64,000 bases of DNA from the NCBI RefSeq assembly GCF_010548375.1, contig NZ_JAAGLY010000003.1, positions 496,001-560,000 of the forward strand, in the 5' to 3' direction. Source of the stretch: Streptomyces sp. SID13726 (lineage in GTDB: Bacteria > Actinomycetota > Actinomycetes > Streptomycetales > Streptomycetaceae). Position 1 is the stretch's first letter, and each line of letters opens with the position of its first letter. Shown here piece by piece: positions 42,500 to 51,372 of this stretch. Position numbers and translations under genes: made by a program. The notes below the pieces were generated by a model. The model had not been told where the DNA came from. It saw only the letters and a list, made by a program, of their open reading frames with translations, and made no database searches.

Positions 42500-43822
42500 T
42501 CAGTGCGCGGCGACCAGCTCCTTCTCGTTGTCGCCGGCCGCCTGCCGGGAGCTGCGCAGGGCGGCGATGCCGATGAAGACCATGGACGACAGACCGGCGA
42601 CGGCGAAGGCGGTGAAGCCCTGGTCGCCGTTGCCGGAGGCGAGCAGCTGGCCGCCGAGCCAGGGACCGAAGACGGCGCCGAAGCGGCCCATGCCCGAGGT
42701 CCAGCCGACGCTGGTGGCGCGGTTGGCCGGGGTCGAGCGGATCGAGACCGTGGCGTAGATCATCGTCTGGGCGCTGTTCAGGAAGACACCGGTGAGGAAG
42801 ACGACGATCATCGTGACGGTCTGCGCCATGTGGACGCTGAGCAGGAAGACTCCCACGGCGGTCAGCGCGAACCACAGGGCGGAGATGCGCGGGGCGCCGA
42901 AGCGGTCGGCGGCCCGGCCCGCGACCAGCATGCCCACGATGCCGCCCAGGTTGAAGACGACCACGAAGGACAGGGCGTCGCCGAGCGCGTAGCCCTCGTT
43001 GCGCATCAGGGTGGGCAGCCAGGTGGCGACGCCGTAGACGAGGAGGAGACCGCCGAAGGAGGCGATCCAGTACAGCAGGGTCTGGATCCACTCGCCGCCG
43101 CGGAAGAGATTCGCCAGATTCGTCCAGCGGTCACCGGCCCGCGTGGACTTCGCGGCCGGCACCTCGACGTCGTAGCGCCCGGCGAGCGCCCTCGCCTCCT
43201 CGGTGCGGCCCTTGGCGACCAGGAAGCTCAGCGACTCGGGCAGGAACTTCGCCAGTACCGGGGCGAAGAGCAGCGGGAGCACGCACACCCAGAACGCGGC
43301 ACGCCAGCCGACCGGGTCGATGAGCCACTTGGCGACGTAGGCGGAGAGGATGCCGCCCGCGTGGTGGGCGGTCATCAGCAGGCCGATGACGAGGGCGCCG
43401 CGACCGCGCGGGGCGTAGTCCGAGACCATGCTGATCGCGGTCGGCAGCAGTCCGCCGAGGCCGACGCCCGCAAGGGTCCGGCCGAGGCCGAAGACGGCGA
43501 CGCTCTCCGAGATCGCGCAGAGGCCGGAGGCCAGCGAGAAGAGGGTCACGCAGACGACCATCAGCTTCTTGCGGCCGATCCGGTCGGCGATCGTGCCGGC
43601 GATGAGCGCGCCGACCAGCATGCCGAAGGTGGCGTAGCTGCCGAGGTCACCGGCCTGGTCCGCGGTGAGGCCGAAGGTCCTGGTCTCCAGCAGGTGGGGC
43701 AGCACCGAGCCGTAGATGAACATGTCGAGACCGTCGAAGAGCACGGCCAGCCAGCACAGACCGACGACCAGGAGGGCCAGTCTGCTGCCGCGGGCGGACA
43801 GCGGGGAGGGGGAGGAAGACAT
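42500..43822 (-). CDS. MFS aromatic-acid transporter (AAHS type, GalT/PcaK-like)
   Basis: 440 residues, 12 helices. The N-terminal FDGLDMFIYGSVLPHLL resembles the D-G-x-D motif of the aromatic acid:H+ symporter family, with motif A GTIADRIGRKKLMV and a central RYDVEVP loop. Such carriers import benzoates, protocatechuate or gallate. It lies downstream of the ring-cleavage operon but has its own 113-bp control region, holding the same TTGTCAACAAT core as the GntR operator. Confidence 0.87.
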   Translation of the reverse strand: MSSSPSPLSARGSRLALLVVGLCWLAVLFDGLDMFIYGSVLPHLLETRTFGLTADQAGDLGSYATFGMLVGALIAGTIADRIGRKKLMVVCVTLFSLASGLCAISESVAVFGLGRTLAGVGLGGLLPTAISMVSDYAPRGRGALVIGLLMTAHHAGGILSAYVAKWLIDPVGWRAAFWVCVLPLLFAPVLAKFLPESLSFLVAKGRTEEARALAGRYDVEVPAAKSTRAGDRWTNLANLFRGGEWIQTLLYWIASFGGLLLVYGVATWLPTLMRNEGYALGDALSFVVVFNLGGIVGMLVAGRAADRFGAPRISALWFALTAVGVFLLSVHMAQTVTMIVVFLTGVFLNSAQTMIYATVSIRSTPANRATSVGWTSGMGRFGAVFGPWLGGQLLASGNGDQGFTAFAVAGLSSMVFIGIAALRSSRQAAGDNEKELVAAH

Positions 43823-43887
43823 CGTTGGTTGCCTCTCGTACTTGGTGCGCTAGACGCTAAGGAGCCACCCTCTGAGTGTCAACGCTT

Positions 43888-43898
43888 TTGTCAACAAT
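43888..43898. promoter_or_regulatory. GntR half-operator before the aromatic-acid transporter
   Basis: TTGTCAACAAT, identical in 11 bases to the centre of the 28-bp palindrome before the GntR gene (48176-48186). It lies 66 bp upstream of the transporter start codon. The outer CAGACAA arms are not conserved, so binding may be weaker. Confidence 0.6.
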
Positions 43899-43935
43899 CT
43901 CATCGACAATCGATGCGAGGGTGGCTCCGGGCACC

Positions 43936-44886
43936 TCAGCCGACCGGCGGAGTCCCGTGCGTGTGGAAGGACTCGATGGTCTTCAGGCCCCAGGCCTGCC
44001 CCTTCTTCCGCTCCTCCTCGGTCCACGTGATCAGCGGCCAGTCGGGGGCGAGCACCAGCCGGGTGAGCGGGTTGCACAGCTCGATCCGGTTGCCGCCGGG
44101 CTCGTAGACGTAGAGGAAGAACGTCTGCTGGATGGCGTGCTTGTGCGGGCCCGTCTCGATGAACACCCCGCTGTCGATGGCGAGATCGGCCGCCCGCAGG
44201 ATGTCCTCCCGGGTGTCCGTCGCGAACGCGATGTGGTGGAGCCTGCCTTCGCTGCCGGTCCAGTCCTCCGTGTAGACGACGTCGTACGACTTGTCGGTGA
44301 AGGTCAGCCAACGCGCCGCGATCCGGCCGGAGTCCAGCTGGATCTGTTCCGTGGGCCGGGCGCCGAGGACGTTCTGCTGGAACTCGGCGTTGGCGAGCAC
44401 GTCGGCGGCGAGGAAGTTGATGTGATCCAACCGCCGTACGCCCACTCCCCTGTTGGGCTTGGCCTGCGGCTGGTTCTTCAGCGCGGGCCGGAGTTCCTCG
44501 GGGGCCCGGTAGTACTCGCTCTCCCAGTACAGGGCGTGTTCGTGGCCGTCCGGGTCGGTGGTGACGTACAGCTTGCCGAGGCCGGGCTCGTCCTCGACCC
44601 AGGTGCCGGTGCCGCCGGATTCCTCGACCGCCTTGACACGGCGGTGCAGTGCCTCCTCGCTGGAGGTGCGCAGGGCGAGCCGGCCGAGGCCGGGCCGCTC
44701 GCGGGCGGTGAGGACCAGGCTGTGGTGCTCGTAGTCGTCGTAGGTCCGCAGATGGACGGTGTCGCCGTCCTGGCCGCTCACGGTGAGGCCCAAGTAGTCG
44801 GTGAAGAAGGCGACGCTGGCGTCCAGTCGGGGCGTGAAGAGCTGGGTGTGGCCGATGTGGGCGATGTCGCCGAGGGGCGGAGTCAT
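43936..44886 (-). CDS. Extradiol ring-cleavage dioxygenase, VOC (catechol 2,3-dioxygenase) type
   Basis: 316 residues in two vicinal-oxygen-chelate domains. Iron ligands are H155 (RLDHINF), His217/218 (LHHIAF) and E269 (NRIEL), the classical H-H-E triad. Conserved catalytic/stability residues include HKHAIQQTFFLYVYEPGGNRIE. It cleaves a catecholic ring next to the hydroxyls. Its start overlaps the stop of the GalD-like gene by one base. Given GalB, GalC and GalD neighbours, the substrate would be gallate or a closely related trihydroxy/dihydroxybenzoate, although known gallate dioxygenases belong to the unrelated LigB family. Confidence 0.88.
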   Translation of the reverse strand: MTPPLGDIAHIGHTQLFTPRLDASVAFFTDYLGLTVSGQDGDTVHLRTYDDYEHHSLVLTARERPGLGRLALRTSSEEALHRRVKAVEESGGTGTWVEDEPGLGKLYVTTDPDGHEHALYWESEYYRAPEELRPALKNQPQAKPNRGVGVRRLDHINFLAADVLANAEFQQNVLGARPTEQIQLDSGRIAARWLTFTDKSYDVVYTEDWTGSEGRLHHIAFATDTREDILRAADLAIDSGVFIETGPHKHAIQQTFFLYVYEPGGNRIELCNPLTRLVLAPDWPLITWTEEERKKGQAWGLKTIESFHTHGTPPVG

Positions 44887-45977
44887 CAGTGACCTCCTGT
44901 GGGTCGGGCGACGGCCCTGGGGAAGACGGTGCCGTCGAGGATCTTGCGGGCCGTACGGACGACGGCCGTGCGGCGGGCGGTGGGGAGGCCGTCGGGGGTG
45001 GTTGCGAGGCTGCTCTCTATGTCGAGGAAGCCCGTGGGATGTTCGATGCGTACGCGGTCGCTCGCCGGATCGAGCACCGCGAGGTCGGCGCCCACACCGC
45101 CGTCGATCCGCAGCCCCGCCGCCACGCCGGCCGCGCCGAGGACACCGATGGAGGTGTGGCAGCGCACCGGGATGAAGGTGCGGGTGGTGATCGCGCCGCC
45201 GTCCCGGGGCGGGGCGAGCAGCGTGAGCTTGGGGACCGTGCTGCCGGACACGTCACCGAGCCCCATCAGCCGGCCCGCGGCCAGCCGCAGGGAGCGCAGC
45301 CGGCCGGCGAGGGCGTGGTCCTCCTCCAGGTCCCGGGGCGACTCGTAGCCGGTGACCTTGAGCGAGGTGGCGGCGACGAGAACGGTCGGCATGCCGTTGT
45401 TCACACACGTCACCCGGACTCCGTCGATGTCGTCGACGACGTTGCCGGTGGGGAGCAGCTCCCCCACGCCCGGCGGGAACTCGATCACCACGGGCGCGGC
45501 CGACCCGGGCACGCCCGAGATCTCGGCGTCTCCGGTGTAGTCCACCCGGCCGCCGGGGGTCGGGAAGGTCGCCGTGGCGTGGTCGCCGGAGTTGACCATG
45601 CGGATCCGCACGGAGGTCTCCCGCTCCCCCGCCGGGACGAGTCCGCGCTCGACGGCGAAGGGGCCGACGCCGGCGAGGATGTTCCCGCAGTTCTGACGGT
45701 CACTCACCTCGGGCCGGTCTACGGCGACTTGGAGGAAGAGGTAGTCGACGTCGGCGTCCGGGTCGGCGGACGCCGAGATCACGGCGACCTTGCTGGTGAG
45801 CGGGTGCGCGCCGCCCAGGCCGTCGATCTGGCGCTCGTCCGGGCTGCCCATGATCCGCAGCAACAGGTCGTCGCGCGGGGCGGGTTCGGCGGGCAGGTCG
45901 GCGGCGAGGAAGTAGGCGCCCTTGGAGGTGCCGCCCCGCATCAGCAGACAGGGCACCTCCTCGGGCACGGCGGTCAT
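44886..45977 (-). CDS. galD: PrpF-family isomerase, probable 4-oxalomesaconate tautomerase
   Basis: 363 residues of the PrpF/DUF453 family. LLMRGGTSKGAYFLAADLP at the N-terminus (catalytic Lys), GLGGAHPLTSKVAVI, DRQNCGNILAGVGPFA and VRCHTSIGVLGA are signature motifs, with the catalytic Cys in QNCGN. In Pseudomonas, GalD of this family tautomerises 4-oxalomesaconate in gallate catabolism. ATG 45977 overlaps the preceding aldolase stop by four bases; longer frames run through that gene. Confidence 0.82.
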   Translation of the reverse strand: MTAVPEEVPCLLMRGGTSKGAYFLAADLPAEPAPRDDLLLRIMGSPDERQIDGLGGAHPLTSKVAVISASADPDADVDYLFLQVAVDRPEVSDRQNCGNILAGVGPFAVERGLVPAGERETSVRIRMVNSGDHATATFPTPGGRVDYTGDAEISGVPGSAAPVVIEFPPGVGELLPTGNVVDDIDGVRVTCVNNGMPTVLVAATSLKVTGYESPRDLEEDHALAGRLRSLRLAAGRLMGLGDVSGSTVPKLTLLAPPRDGGAITTRTFIPVRCHTSIGVLGAAGVAAGLRIDGGVGADLAVLDPASDRVRIEHPTGFLDIESSLATTPDGLPTARRTAVVRTARKILDGTVFPRAVARPTGGH

Positions 45978-46675
45978 GACGACTCCCCCGTGTACTGCTC
46001 GTACGTCTTGTACTCGACGCCGAGGTTCCTCAGCGTCTCCCGCAACCCGTAGCGGTCCAGGCCGAGTTGGCCGTCCAGGAAGGCGGCGCGGGTGGCGGCC
46101 TCCTTGGCCTCGCGGGCCTCCGACTTCTCCACCGTCTCCGCGACGCGCTCGCGCGGGACGACCACGACACCGTCGTCGTCGGCGAGGATCACGTCGCCGG
46201 GGTTGATCACCTGGCCGTCGATGGCGATCGGCACGTTGACCGAGCCGCCGGTGGCCTTGACCGTGCCCTGCGAGGAGACGGCCCGGGACCAGGCGGCGAA
46301 GCCCATCTCGCGCAGCCCCTGGGTGTCGCGGATACCGGTGCTGGTGACGACTCCGCGTACCCCCCGCCGCTTGAGCGCGGTCGCGAACAGCTCGCCGAAC
46401 AGGCCGTCCGTGCACGGTGAGGTGGTGGTGACGACCAGGATGTCGCCCTCGCCGCACTGCTCGACGGCCGCGTGGATCATGAGGTTGTCGCCGGGCCAGC
46501 TCAGCACGGTCACGGCCGTGCCCGCGACGCGCACGCCCTGCTGGACAGGGCGAACCTCCGGGCCCAGCAGGCCGGTTCGGCCCATCGCCTCGCTGACCGT
46601 GGCCACGCCGTACCGTGCGAGCGCGTCGACGTCCTTGAGGGCGGCCTTCGGCGGGTCGGTGACGATGACGCCCAT
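45974..46675 (-). CDS. galC: RraA-like 4-carboxy-4-hydroxy-2-oxoadipate aldolase
   Basis: 233 residues. The RraA/HMG-aldolase fold is shown by YGVATVSEAMGR, GDILVVTTTSPCTDGLFGELFATALKRRG, GVVTSTGIRDTQGLREMG (substrate Arg and metal Asp) and GDVILADDDGVVVVPRE. It cuts 4-carboxy-4-hydroxy-2-oxoadipate into pyruvate and oxaloacetate. The start ATG 46675 overlaps the GalB-like stop by one base. A C-terminal tail DRYGLRETLRNLGVEY is present as in GalC. Confidence 0.88.
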   Translation of the reverse strand: MGVIVTDPPKAALKDVDALARYGVATVSEAMGRTGLLGPEVRPVQQGVRVAGTAVTVLSWPGDNLMIHAAVEQCGEGDILVVTTTSPCTDGLFGELFATALKRRGVRGVVTSTGIRDTQGLREMGFAAWSRAVSSQGTVKATGGSVNVPIAIDGQVINPGDVILADDDGVVVVPRERVAETVEKSEAREAKEAATRAAFLDGQLGLDRYGLRETLRNLGVEYKTYEQYTGESS

Positions 46676-47424
46676 CAGGACAGCTCCTTCGCGATCTGCG
46701 GGTAGGGACGCATGAACGCCTCGGCCATGGTCTTGTGGGCCAGGCCCAGGTTCGGGCCCGCGTTGCGCCTGAGCTGGACGCCCCGGCGCACGGCGAGGTC
46801 GGTGTAGTAGTCCCACAGGTGCTGCTGGGCGCCGAGGCACTCCATGGCCTTGCGCTTGGTGTCCCAGACCTCGGTGATGTCGAGGAGGACCTCGGGCCGG
46901 AAGCCGCTCATCTCGGGCTGGTGGGGCTCGAAGTAGAAGACCGGCGGGGCCCCGATGATCTCGCCCTCGCCGGGATAGCCGATGGCCTGGGCGAGGACGC
47001 GGGCCTCCAGCGCCATCCGGTTGGCGGCCGGGTGGTCGCCGTTGTACGGGTCCTCGACCGGGTGGGTGAGCACCACGTCGGGCTGGACGGCCCGGTAGAC
47101 CTCGACGAGCCGGTCGGTCAACTCCCGTGTGGCGACCAGCGGGTAGTCGCCGGCGTCGAAGAAGCGGACCCCGGCGCCGAGGGTGGCGGCGGCGCGCTCG
47201 GCCTCGTCCCGGCGGATCGCCTTGATCTCGTCGAGTTTCCTGCCCTCGCGCCAGGCCTTGGCGGACTCCCCGCGCTCACCGAAGGTCAGACAGGCGATGG
47301 TGACCTGCTCGCCACGGGAGGCGGCCAGGGCGATGGCACCACCGGCGCGCCACACAAAGTCCCCGGCATGCGCGGTGATCACAAGTGTCGAACGTGGACT
47401 GGCGGGCGCGCCGGACTGCGTCAT
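46675..47424 (-). CDS. galB: PIG-L-family 4-oxalomesaconate hydratase
   Basis: 249 residues of the LmbE/PIG-L family. The motif AHAGDFVWRAGGAIAL (residues 19-34) with FGERGESAKAWR is the variant found in Pseudomonas GalB rather than the deacetylase AHPDDE. FDAGDYPL, DPYNGDHPAAN and FYFEPHQPE complete the metal and substrate site. It hydrates 4-oxalomesaconate to the aldolase substrate. Spacing: 48 bp after the GntR gene, one base overlap with galC. Confidence 0.87.
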   Translation of the reverse strand: MTQSGAPASPRSTLVITAHAGDFVWRAGGAIALAASRGEQVTIACLTFGERGESAKAWREGRKLDEIKAIRRDEAERAAATLGAGVRFFDAGDYPLVATRELTDRLVEVYRAVQPDVVLTHPVEDPYNGDHPAANRMALEARVLAQAIGYPGEGEIIGAPPVFYFEPHQPEMSGFRPEVLLDITEVWDTKRKAMECLGAQQHLWDYYTDLAVRRGVQLRRNAGPNLGLAHKTMAEAFMRPYPQIAKELS

Positions 47425-47472
47425 TGCGGAAATCTCCTTGGAGTGGACAGGTTCGCGCCCGCCTCGCGCGGC

Positions 47473-48123
47473 TCAGTCGCGCAGCGCCTCGATCACGCTG
47501 GTGAGGTGGGCGCGGACGGCCTTCTCGGCCGCCTGCGGGTCCCTGGACCTGATCGCCTCGATCATCGCCAGATGCTCGTTCAGGGAGTGCTGCGGGCGTC
47601 CCGGCCGCAGCGCCAACTGGAAGCGGTGACGCACCAGTTGGGCGTTGAGCCGCTCCAGCAGATCCACGGCGGTCCGCTGGCCGGAGAACTCCCGGACCTT
47701 GGCGTGCAGCGCCTGGTTGAGCTCGGAGTAGGTCATCGGCTCGCCGTCGGCCACGGCCTTGGTCATCGCCGTGCCCAGCTCGGTCAGCTCGGCGAGCTGC
47801 TCGTCGCTAGCCAGGGTGGCCGCCTTGGCCGCGCACAGTCCTTCGAGGACCATGCGGCACTCGGTGATGGCGACCGCCTCCTCGACGGTCACCACCCGCA
47901 CCCTCGAACCCCGGTTGCGGATCCGCTCCACGAGGCCCTGGGCCTCCAGATCGATGAGCGCGGCCCGGATGCTGGCCCGTGTCACACCGAACTGCTCGGC
48001 GAGCTCGTTCTCCACCAGCCGCTGCGCCGGTGCCATCTCGCCGTGCAGGATCGCCTGCCGCAGCTGCGCGAACGCATGCTGTTTGGCCTGCTCCCCGGTG
48101 CTCGGACGGGCTTCTTTCGGCAT
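47473..48123 (-). CDS. GntR-family regulator (FCD domain) of the aromatic operon
   Basis: 216 residues. The winged HTH is at about 15-75 (AFAQLRQAILHGEMAPAQRLVENELAEQFGVTRASIRAALIDLEAQGL), followed by an FCD helical domain with metal/effector histidines (HAKVREF, RHRFQLAL, NEHLAMI). It is first in the operon with galB, galC, galD and the dioxygenase. A 28-bp palindrome 44 bp upstream is the probable operator, and its core recurs before the transporter gene. Confidence 0.9.
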   Translation of the reverse strand: MPKEARPSTGEQAKQHAFAQLRQAILHGEMAPAQRLVENELAEQFGVTRASIRAALIDLEAQGLVERIRNRGSRVRVVTVEEAVAITECRMVLEGLCAAKAATLASDEQLAELTELGTAMTKAVADGEPMTYSELNQALHAKVREFSGQRTAVDLLERLNAQLVRHRFQLALRPGRPQHSLNEHLAMIEAIRSRDPQAAEKAVRAHLTSVIEALRD

Positions 48124-48166
48124 CGTTGCCCTCCCTGAGTGAGTGCCTGTCGAACCTAAATCTAGC

Positions 48167-48194
48167 CAGACAAGATTGTCAACAATTTTGTCTG
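48167..48194. promoter_or_regulatory. 28-bp palindromic GntR operator
   Basis: Arms CAGACAAGATTGT and ACAATTTTGTCTG flank a 2-bp centre; 12 of 14 pairs are symmetric. It is 44-71 bp upstream of the GntR start and between two converging control regions. The core TTGTCAACAAT is repeated at 43888-43898. Confidence 0.8.
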
Positions 48195-48205
48195 CCGTAT
48201 TGCGG

Positions 48206-49075
48206 TCATCGATCTCCGCGATACAACGCGCTCAGCAGTTCCAGCACCGCCTGGGCGGCCGGATGCGGATCGTCCCGCCACCACGCGAGCCGCACCGCGA
48301 TCGGCTCGGCGTCCCGCACCGGCCGGTAGACGACCCCGGGCCGCGGATACTGGTTCGCCGTCGACTCCGCCGTCATCCCGACGCACCGCCCGGTGGCGAT
48401 CACGGTGAGCCAGTCGTCCACGTCATGGGTCTCCTCCACCACGGGACGGTCCCCTTCCGGCCACAGCTGCGGGGTCGTGGTCCCGGTACGGCGGTCCACC
48501 AGCAGGGTGCGCCCGCCGATGTCGGCCAGCCGGACCGAGCGGCGGCGGGCCAGCGGATCGTCGGCGGCCATCGCGCACAGCCGCCGCTCCAGACCGACGA
48601 CGGCCGACTCGAACCGCCGGTCGTCCGGCGCCCTGCGCACCACGGCCAGATCGCAACTGCCCTCCGCGAGCCCCGCCGAGGCCGAGTTGACCCGCACCAG
48701 ATGCAGCTCCGTCTCCGGGTGCGCGGCGCTCCAGCCGCGCTGGAACGGCAGCGTGTGCCGCCCGAGCGCTGCCCAGGCGTACCCGATCCGCACCTGGGCG
48801 TGCCCCGACACCGCCTCCCGGACCAGGTCGTCCACCTCGCCGAGCACCCGCCTGGCGTGCGCCACCACCCGCAGCCCGGTGCTCGTCGGGGTCACCTCGC
48901 GCGAGGTCCGCCTCAACAGCCGTACCCCCAGGGCCTGTTCGAGGGAGGCGAGGTTCCGGGACACGGCGGCCTGGGAGACGCCGAGCACCGCGGCGGCGTC
49001 GGTGAAGGTGCCCTCGTCGACGATCGCGACGAGACAGCGCAACTGCCTGAGGTCCACCGAGTCCGCACCATCCAT
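48206..49075 (-). CDS. LysR-family transcriptional regulator (second LysR/EamA module)
   Basis: 289 residues. The HTH is GTFTDAAAVLGVSQAAVSRNLASLEQ at about 22-47, then an effector domain whose IGYAWAALGRHTLPFQRGWSAAHPETEL aligns directly with the LysR protein at 9.3-10.2 kb. It ends 11 bp from the GntR operator. ATG 49075 is the first plausible start; no clear ribosome-binding site precedes it. The divergent EamA gene is 68 bp away. GCGTAT hexamers at 49083 and 49112 may be part of the binding site. Confidence 0.88.
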   Translation of the reverse strand: MDGADSVDLRQLRCLVAIVDEGTFTDAAAVLGVSQAAVSRNLASLEQALGVRLLRRTSREVTPTSTGLRVVAHARRVLGEVDDLVREAVSGHAQVRIGYAWAALGRHTLPFQRGWSAAHPETELHLVRVNSASAGLAEGSCDLAVVRRAPDDRRFESAVVGLERRLCAMAADDPLARRRSVRLADIGGRTLLVDRRTGTTTPQLWPEGDRPVVEETHDVDDWLTVIATGRCVGMTAESTANQYPRPGVVYRPVRDAEPIAVRLAWWRDDPHPAAQAVLELLSALYRGDR

Positions 49076-49143
49076 GAGTACAGCGTATAGATCTCGACGG
49101 TGATGCATTTTGCGTATCCGAGAACCGGGCGCACGATCGCACC

Positions 49144-50070
49144 ATGTCGGCGACCTCCGTACGCTCCACCGCCTCCCCGCACCCGACGTCCCCGGAGTCA
49201 TCTCGGGGACGTCGGGCCGGTGTCGCGACCATGGTCGGCAGCGGTCTGTCCAACCAGACCGGCGCCGCGATCGGCTCGCTCGCGTTTCCCGTGCTCGGGC
49301 CCGTCGGGGTGGTGGCGGTGCGCCAGTACGTCGCCGCGCTCGTCCTGTTCGCGGTCGGCAGGCCCCGCCCGCGGTCGTTCACCTGGCGGCAGTGGTGGCC
49401 GGTGCTGCTGCTCGCCGTGGTGTTCGGGACGATGAACCTGTCCCTGTACACCGCCGTCGATCGGGTGGGCCTCGGCCTCGCGGTGACGCTGGAGTTCCTG
49501 GGCCCGCTGGCCATCGCGCTGGCCGCGTCCCGGCGGCGGGCGGATCTGTGCTGTGCGCTGCTCGCCGCGGCCGGGGTCGTCGTACTGATGCGGCCGCGGC
49601 CCTCGACCGACTACGTGGGGATGGGCCTCGGGCTGCTGGCCGCGGTGTGCTGGGCGTCGTACATCCTGCTCAACCGCACGGTCGGCCGACGGCTGCCCGG
49701 CGCCCAGGGCTCCGCCGCCGCGGCCGGTGTGTCCGCCCTGCTGTTCCTGCCGGTCGGCGTGCTGGTCGCCGTACGGCATCCGCCGACGCTCACGGCGGCC
49801 GGGTGTGCCGTGGCGGCCGGGGTGCTGTCCTCGGCGGTGCCCTACCTGGCCGACCTGTTCACCCTGCGCCGGGTGCCGGCCCCCGCCTTCGGGCTGTTCA
49901 TGAGCGTCAATCCGGTGCTGGCCGCGGTGGTCGGGTGGGTCGTCCTCGGACAGCGCCTCGACTGGACGGAGTGGGCGGGGATGGCGGCCGTCGTGGCGGC
50001 GAACGCGATCGGCATCCTCACCGCGCGGGACGGCCGAACACCGGTTCCGGACGGCCGTACACCCGAGTGA
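49144..50070 (+). CDS. EamA/RhtA-family transporter (second copy)
   Basis: 308 residues, ten helices after a Ser/Thr-rich cytosolic head. MGLGLLAAVCWASYILLNRTVG is the start of the second EamA repeat, matching GFALGAGAMWAAYILLNARAG of the first copy. Likely exports an amino acid or similar metabolite. ATG 49144 is used; a longer frame is a shadow of the LysR gene region. It ends with a short degenerate DGRTP repeat. Confidence 0.87.
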   Translation: MSATSVRSTASPHPTSPESSRGRRAGVATMVGSGLSNQTGAAIGSLAFPVLGPVGVVAVRQYVAALVLFAVGRPRPRSFTWRQWWPVLLLAVVFGTMNLSLYTAVDRVGLGLAVTLEFLGPLAIALAASRRRADLCCALLAAAGVVVLMRPRPSTDYVGMGLGLLAAVCWASYILLNRTVGRRLPGAQGSAAAAGVSALLFLPVGVLVAVRHPPTLTAAGCAVAAGVLSSAVPYLADLFTLRRVPAPAFGLFMSVNPVLAAVVGWVVLGQRLDWTEWAGMAAVVAANAIGILTARDGRTPVPDGRTPE

Positions 50071-50154
50071 GGTTCCCTGCGTCCCGCCGTCCACCGTGAC
50101 GGTCCGCGGCCCGTCACGTCCTGCTACGGCTCACCCGTCGCCTCCAGCTACGGC

Positions 50155-50827
50155 TCACCCGTCGCCGCGGCCGAGCCGGTAGCCGAAGCCGCGGCGGGTG
50201 TGGAGCAGGGCCGGGTGCTCCTGGTCGACCTTGCGGCGCAGTCGGGAGACCAGCTTCTCGATGGCCTGGTCGCCGCGGTACTCGCCCCAGACGACGCCGA
50301 CCACGTGCTGTCCAAGGAGCAGATCTCCCGGTGCGCCAGGCCCGGCAGGTGGCGTCGTCGAGGACCAGGTCGGCGTAGCCGGGCCGGTCCACGTGGCGTC
50401 CGGCGGGCCTGCCGCGCAGCAGGACCTGGGTCCGCGCCAGCACCTCGGCGATCCGCAGCGGCTTGGTGACGTAGTCCTCGGTGCCAGGACCGAGTTCGGG
50501 GACCAGGGCCTGGAGCGAGTCGCAGGTGGCCAGGAAGAGCATCGGGGGCCGGTCCGCGGCGGGCAGTCTGCGGCCCCGGGCGAGGGTGTCCTGGTCGGGC
50601 AGTGCGGAGTCCCGGACGACCAGGTCGAACCGGTGCCGGGTGATGCGGGACATGCCCTCGGCGCCGGTGCCGGCCGAGCCGACCCGGTAACCGGCCAACC
50701 CCAGGGTGGTGGTGAGCAGTTCGGTCTCGCGCGGGTCGTCCACGACGACCAGGAGGTGCTGTCCCCCGCCGCGGGGCGCGGGCCGGGGTTCCTCGACGAC
50801 GTTCGCGTACCTGGCACGGCCGTTCAT
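50155..50827 (-). pseudogene. OmpR-type response regulator disrupted by frameshift and deletion
   Basis: The first half (from ATG 50827) encodes a receiver domain: HLLVVVDDPRETELLTTTLGL, DLVVRDSALPDQD (acceptor Asp replaced context), and EDYVTKPLRIAEVLAR with the conserved Lys. At the start of the DNA-binding domain (DDATCRAWRTG) the frame breaks. The C-terminal winged helix continues in another frame as VWGEYRGDQAIEKLVSRLRRKVDQ and RRGFGYRLG, with about 30 residues of the first helices missing. The gene overlaps the MarR stop by four bases. A sequencing error alone would not explain the missing block. Confidence 0.82.
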
Positions 50828-51348
50828 ACGAGGCTCGCCCCGGCCGTCGGGGCGGGCAGGTCGAGCGGGCTCTCGGTGTGGGCGACGAAGTCATGGACCA
50901 ACCGCCGGAAGAACGCGGCGAGTTGCTCCAGCTCCTCGGGCGTCCACTCGGCCAGGGCCAGCTCCACGCCCCGGCGACTGGCCTCCCTGATGCGCTGCAC
51001 CGCCGCCAGCCCCGCGGCCGTGAGCTGCACCCGCTGGGCGCGGCGGTCCTCCGGGTCCGCGACCCGCACGACGTATCCGCCCCGCTCCAGCTGCCGCAGC
51101 TGCCGGGTGACATGGGAGGCCTCCACGGACATCCGGACCGCGAGGACCCCGGGCCGCAGCGGCTCGCTCTCGGCGATGTTCCGCAGGATGGTCACGGCGG
51201 CCCGGTCCAGATCCAGACCGGCCACCGCCATCAGCCGTTCGTGCTGGCGGGACCGCCCGGCCAGATAGGTCATCCGGCTGAGAACCTGCTCGATCTCGAC
51301 CACGTTCGCGGACACGGACGCTGCCGTCGCGGGATTCTGTGCGGGCAT
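50824..51348 (-). CDS. MarR-family transcriptional regulator
   Basis: 174 residues. The winged HTH is in [47 protein letters not shown], the standard MarR arrangement with the basic wing DPEDRRAQ. It is coupled to the damaged response-regulator gene (ATGA). Three TTGACTTAAGTAA-type boxes lie 25-93 bp upstream and two more before the MFS gene at 54.1 kb, so it probably represses itself, the dehydrogenase and that exporter. Confidence 0.9.
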   Translation of the reverse strand: MPAQNPATAASVSANVVEIEQVLSRMTYLAGRSRQHERLMAVAGLDLDRAAVTILRNIAESEPLRPGVLAVRMSVEASHVTRQLRQLERGGYVVRVADPEDRRAQRVQLTAAGLAAVQRIREASRRGVELALAEWTPEELEQLAAFFRRLVHDFVAHTESPLDLPAPTAGASLV

Positions 51349-51372
51349 GACATCACCCCAAAGGTCGTTGCC

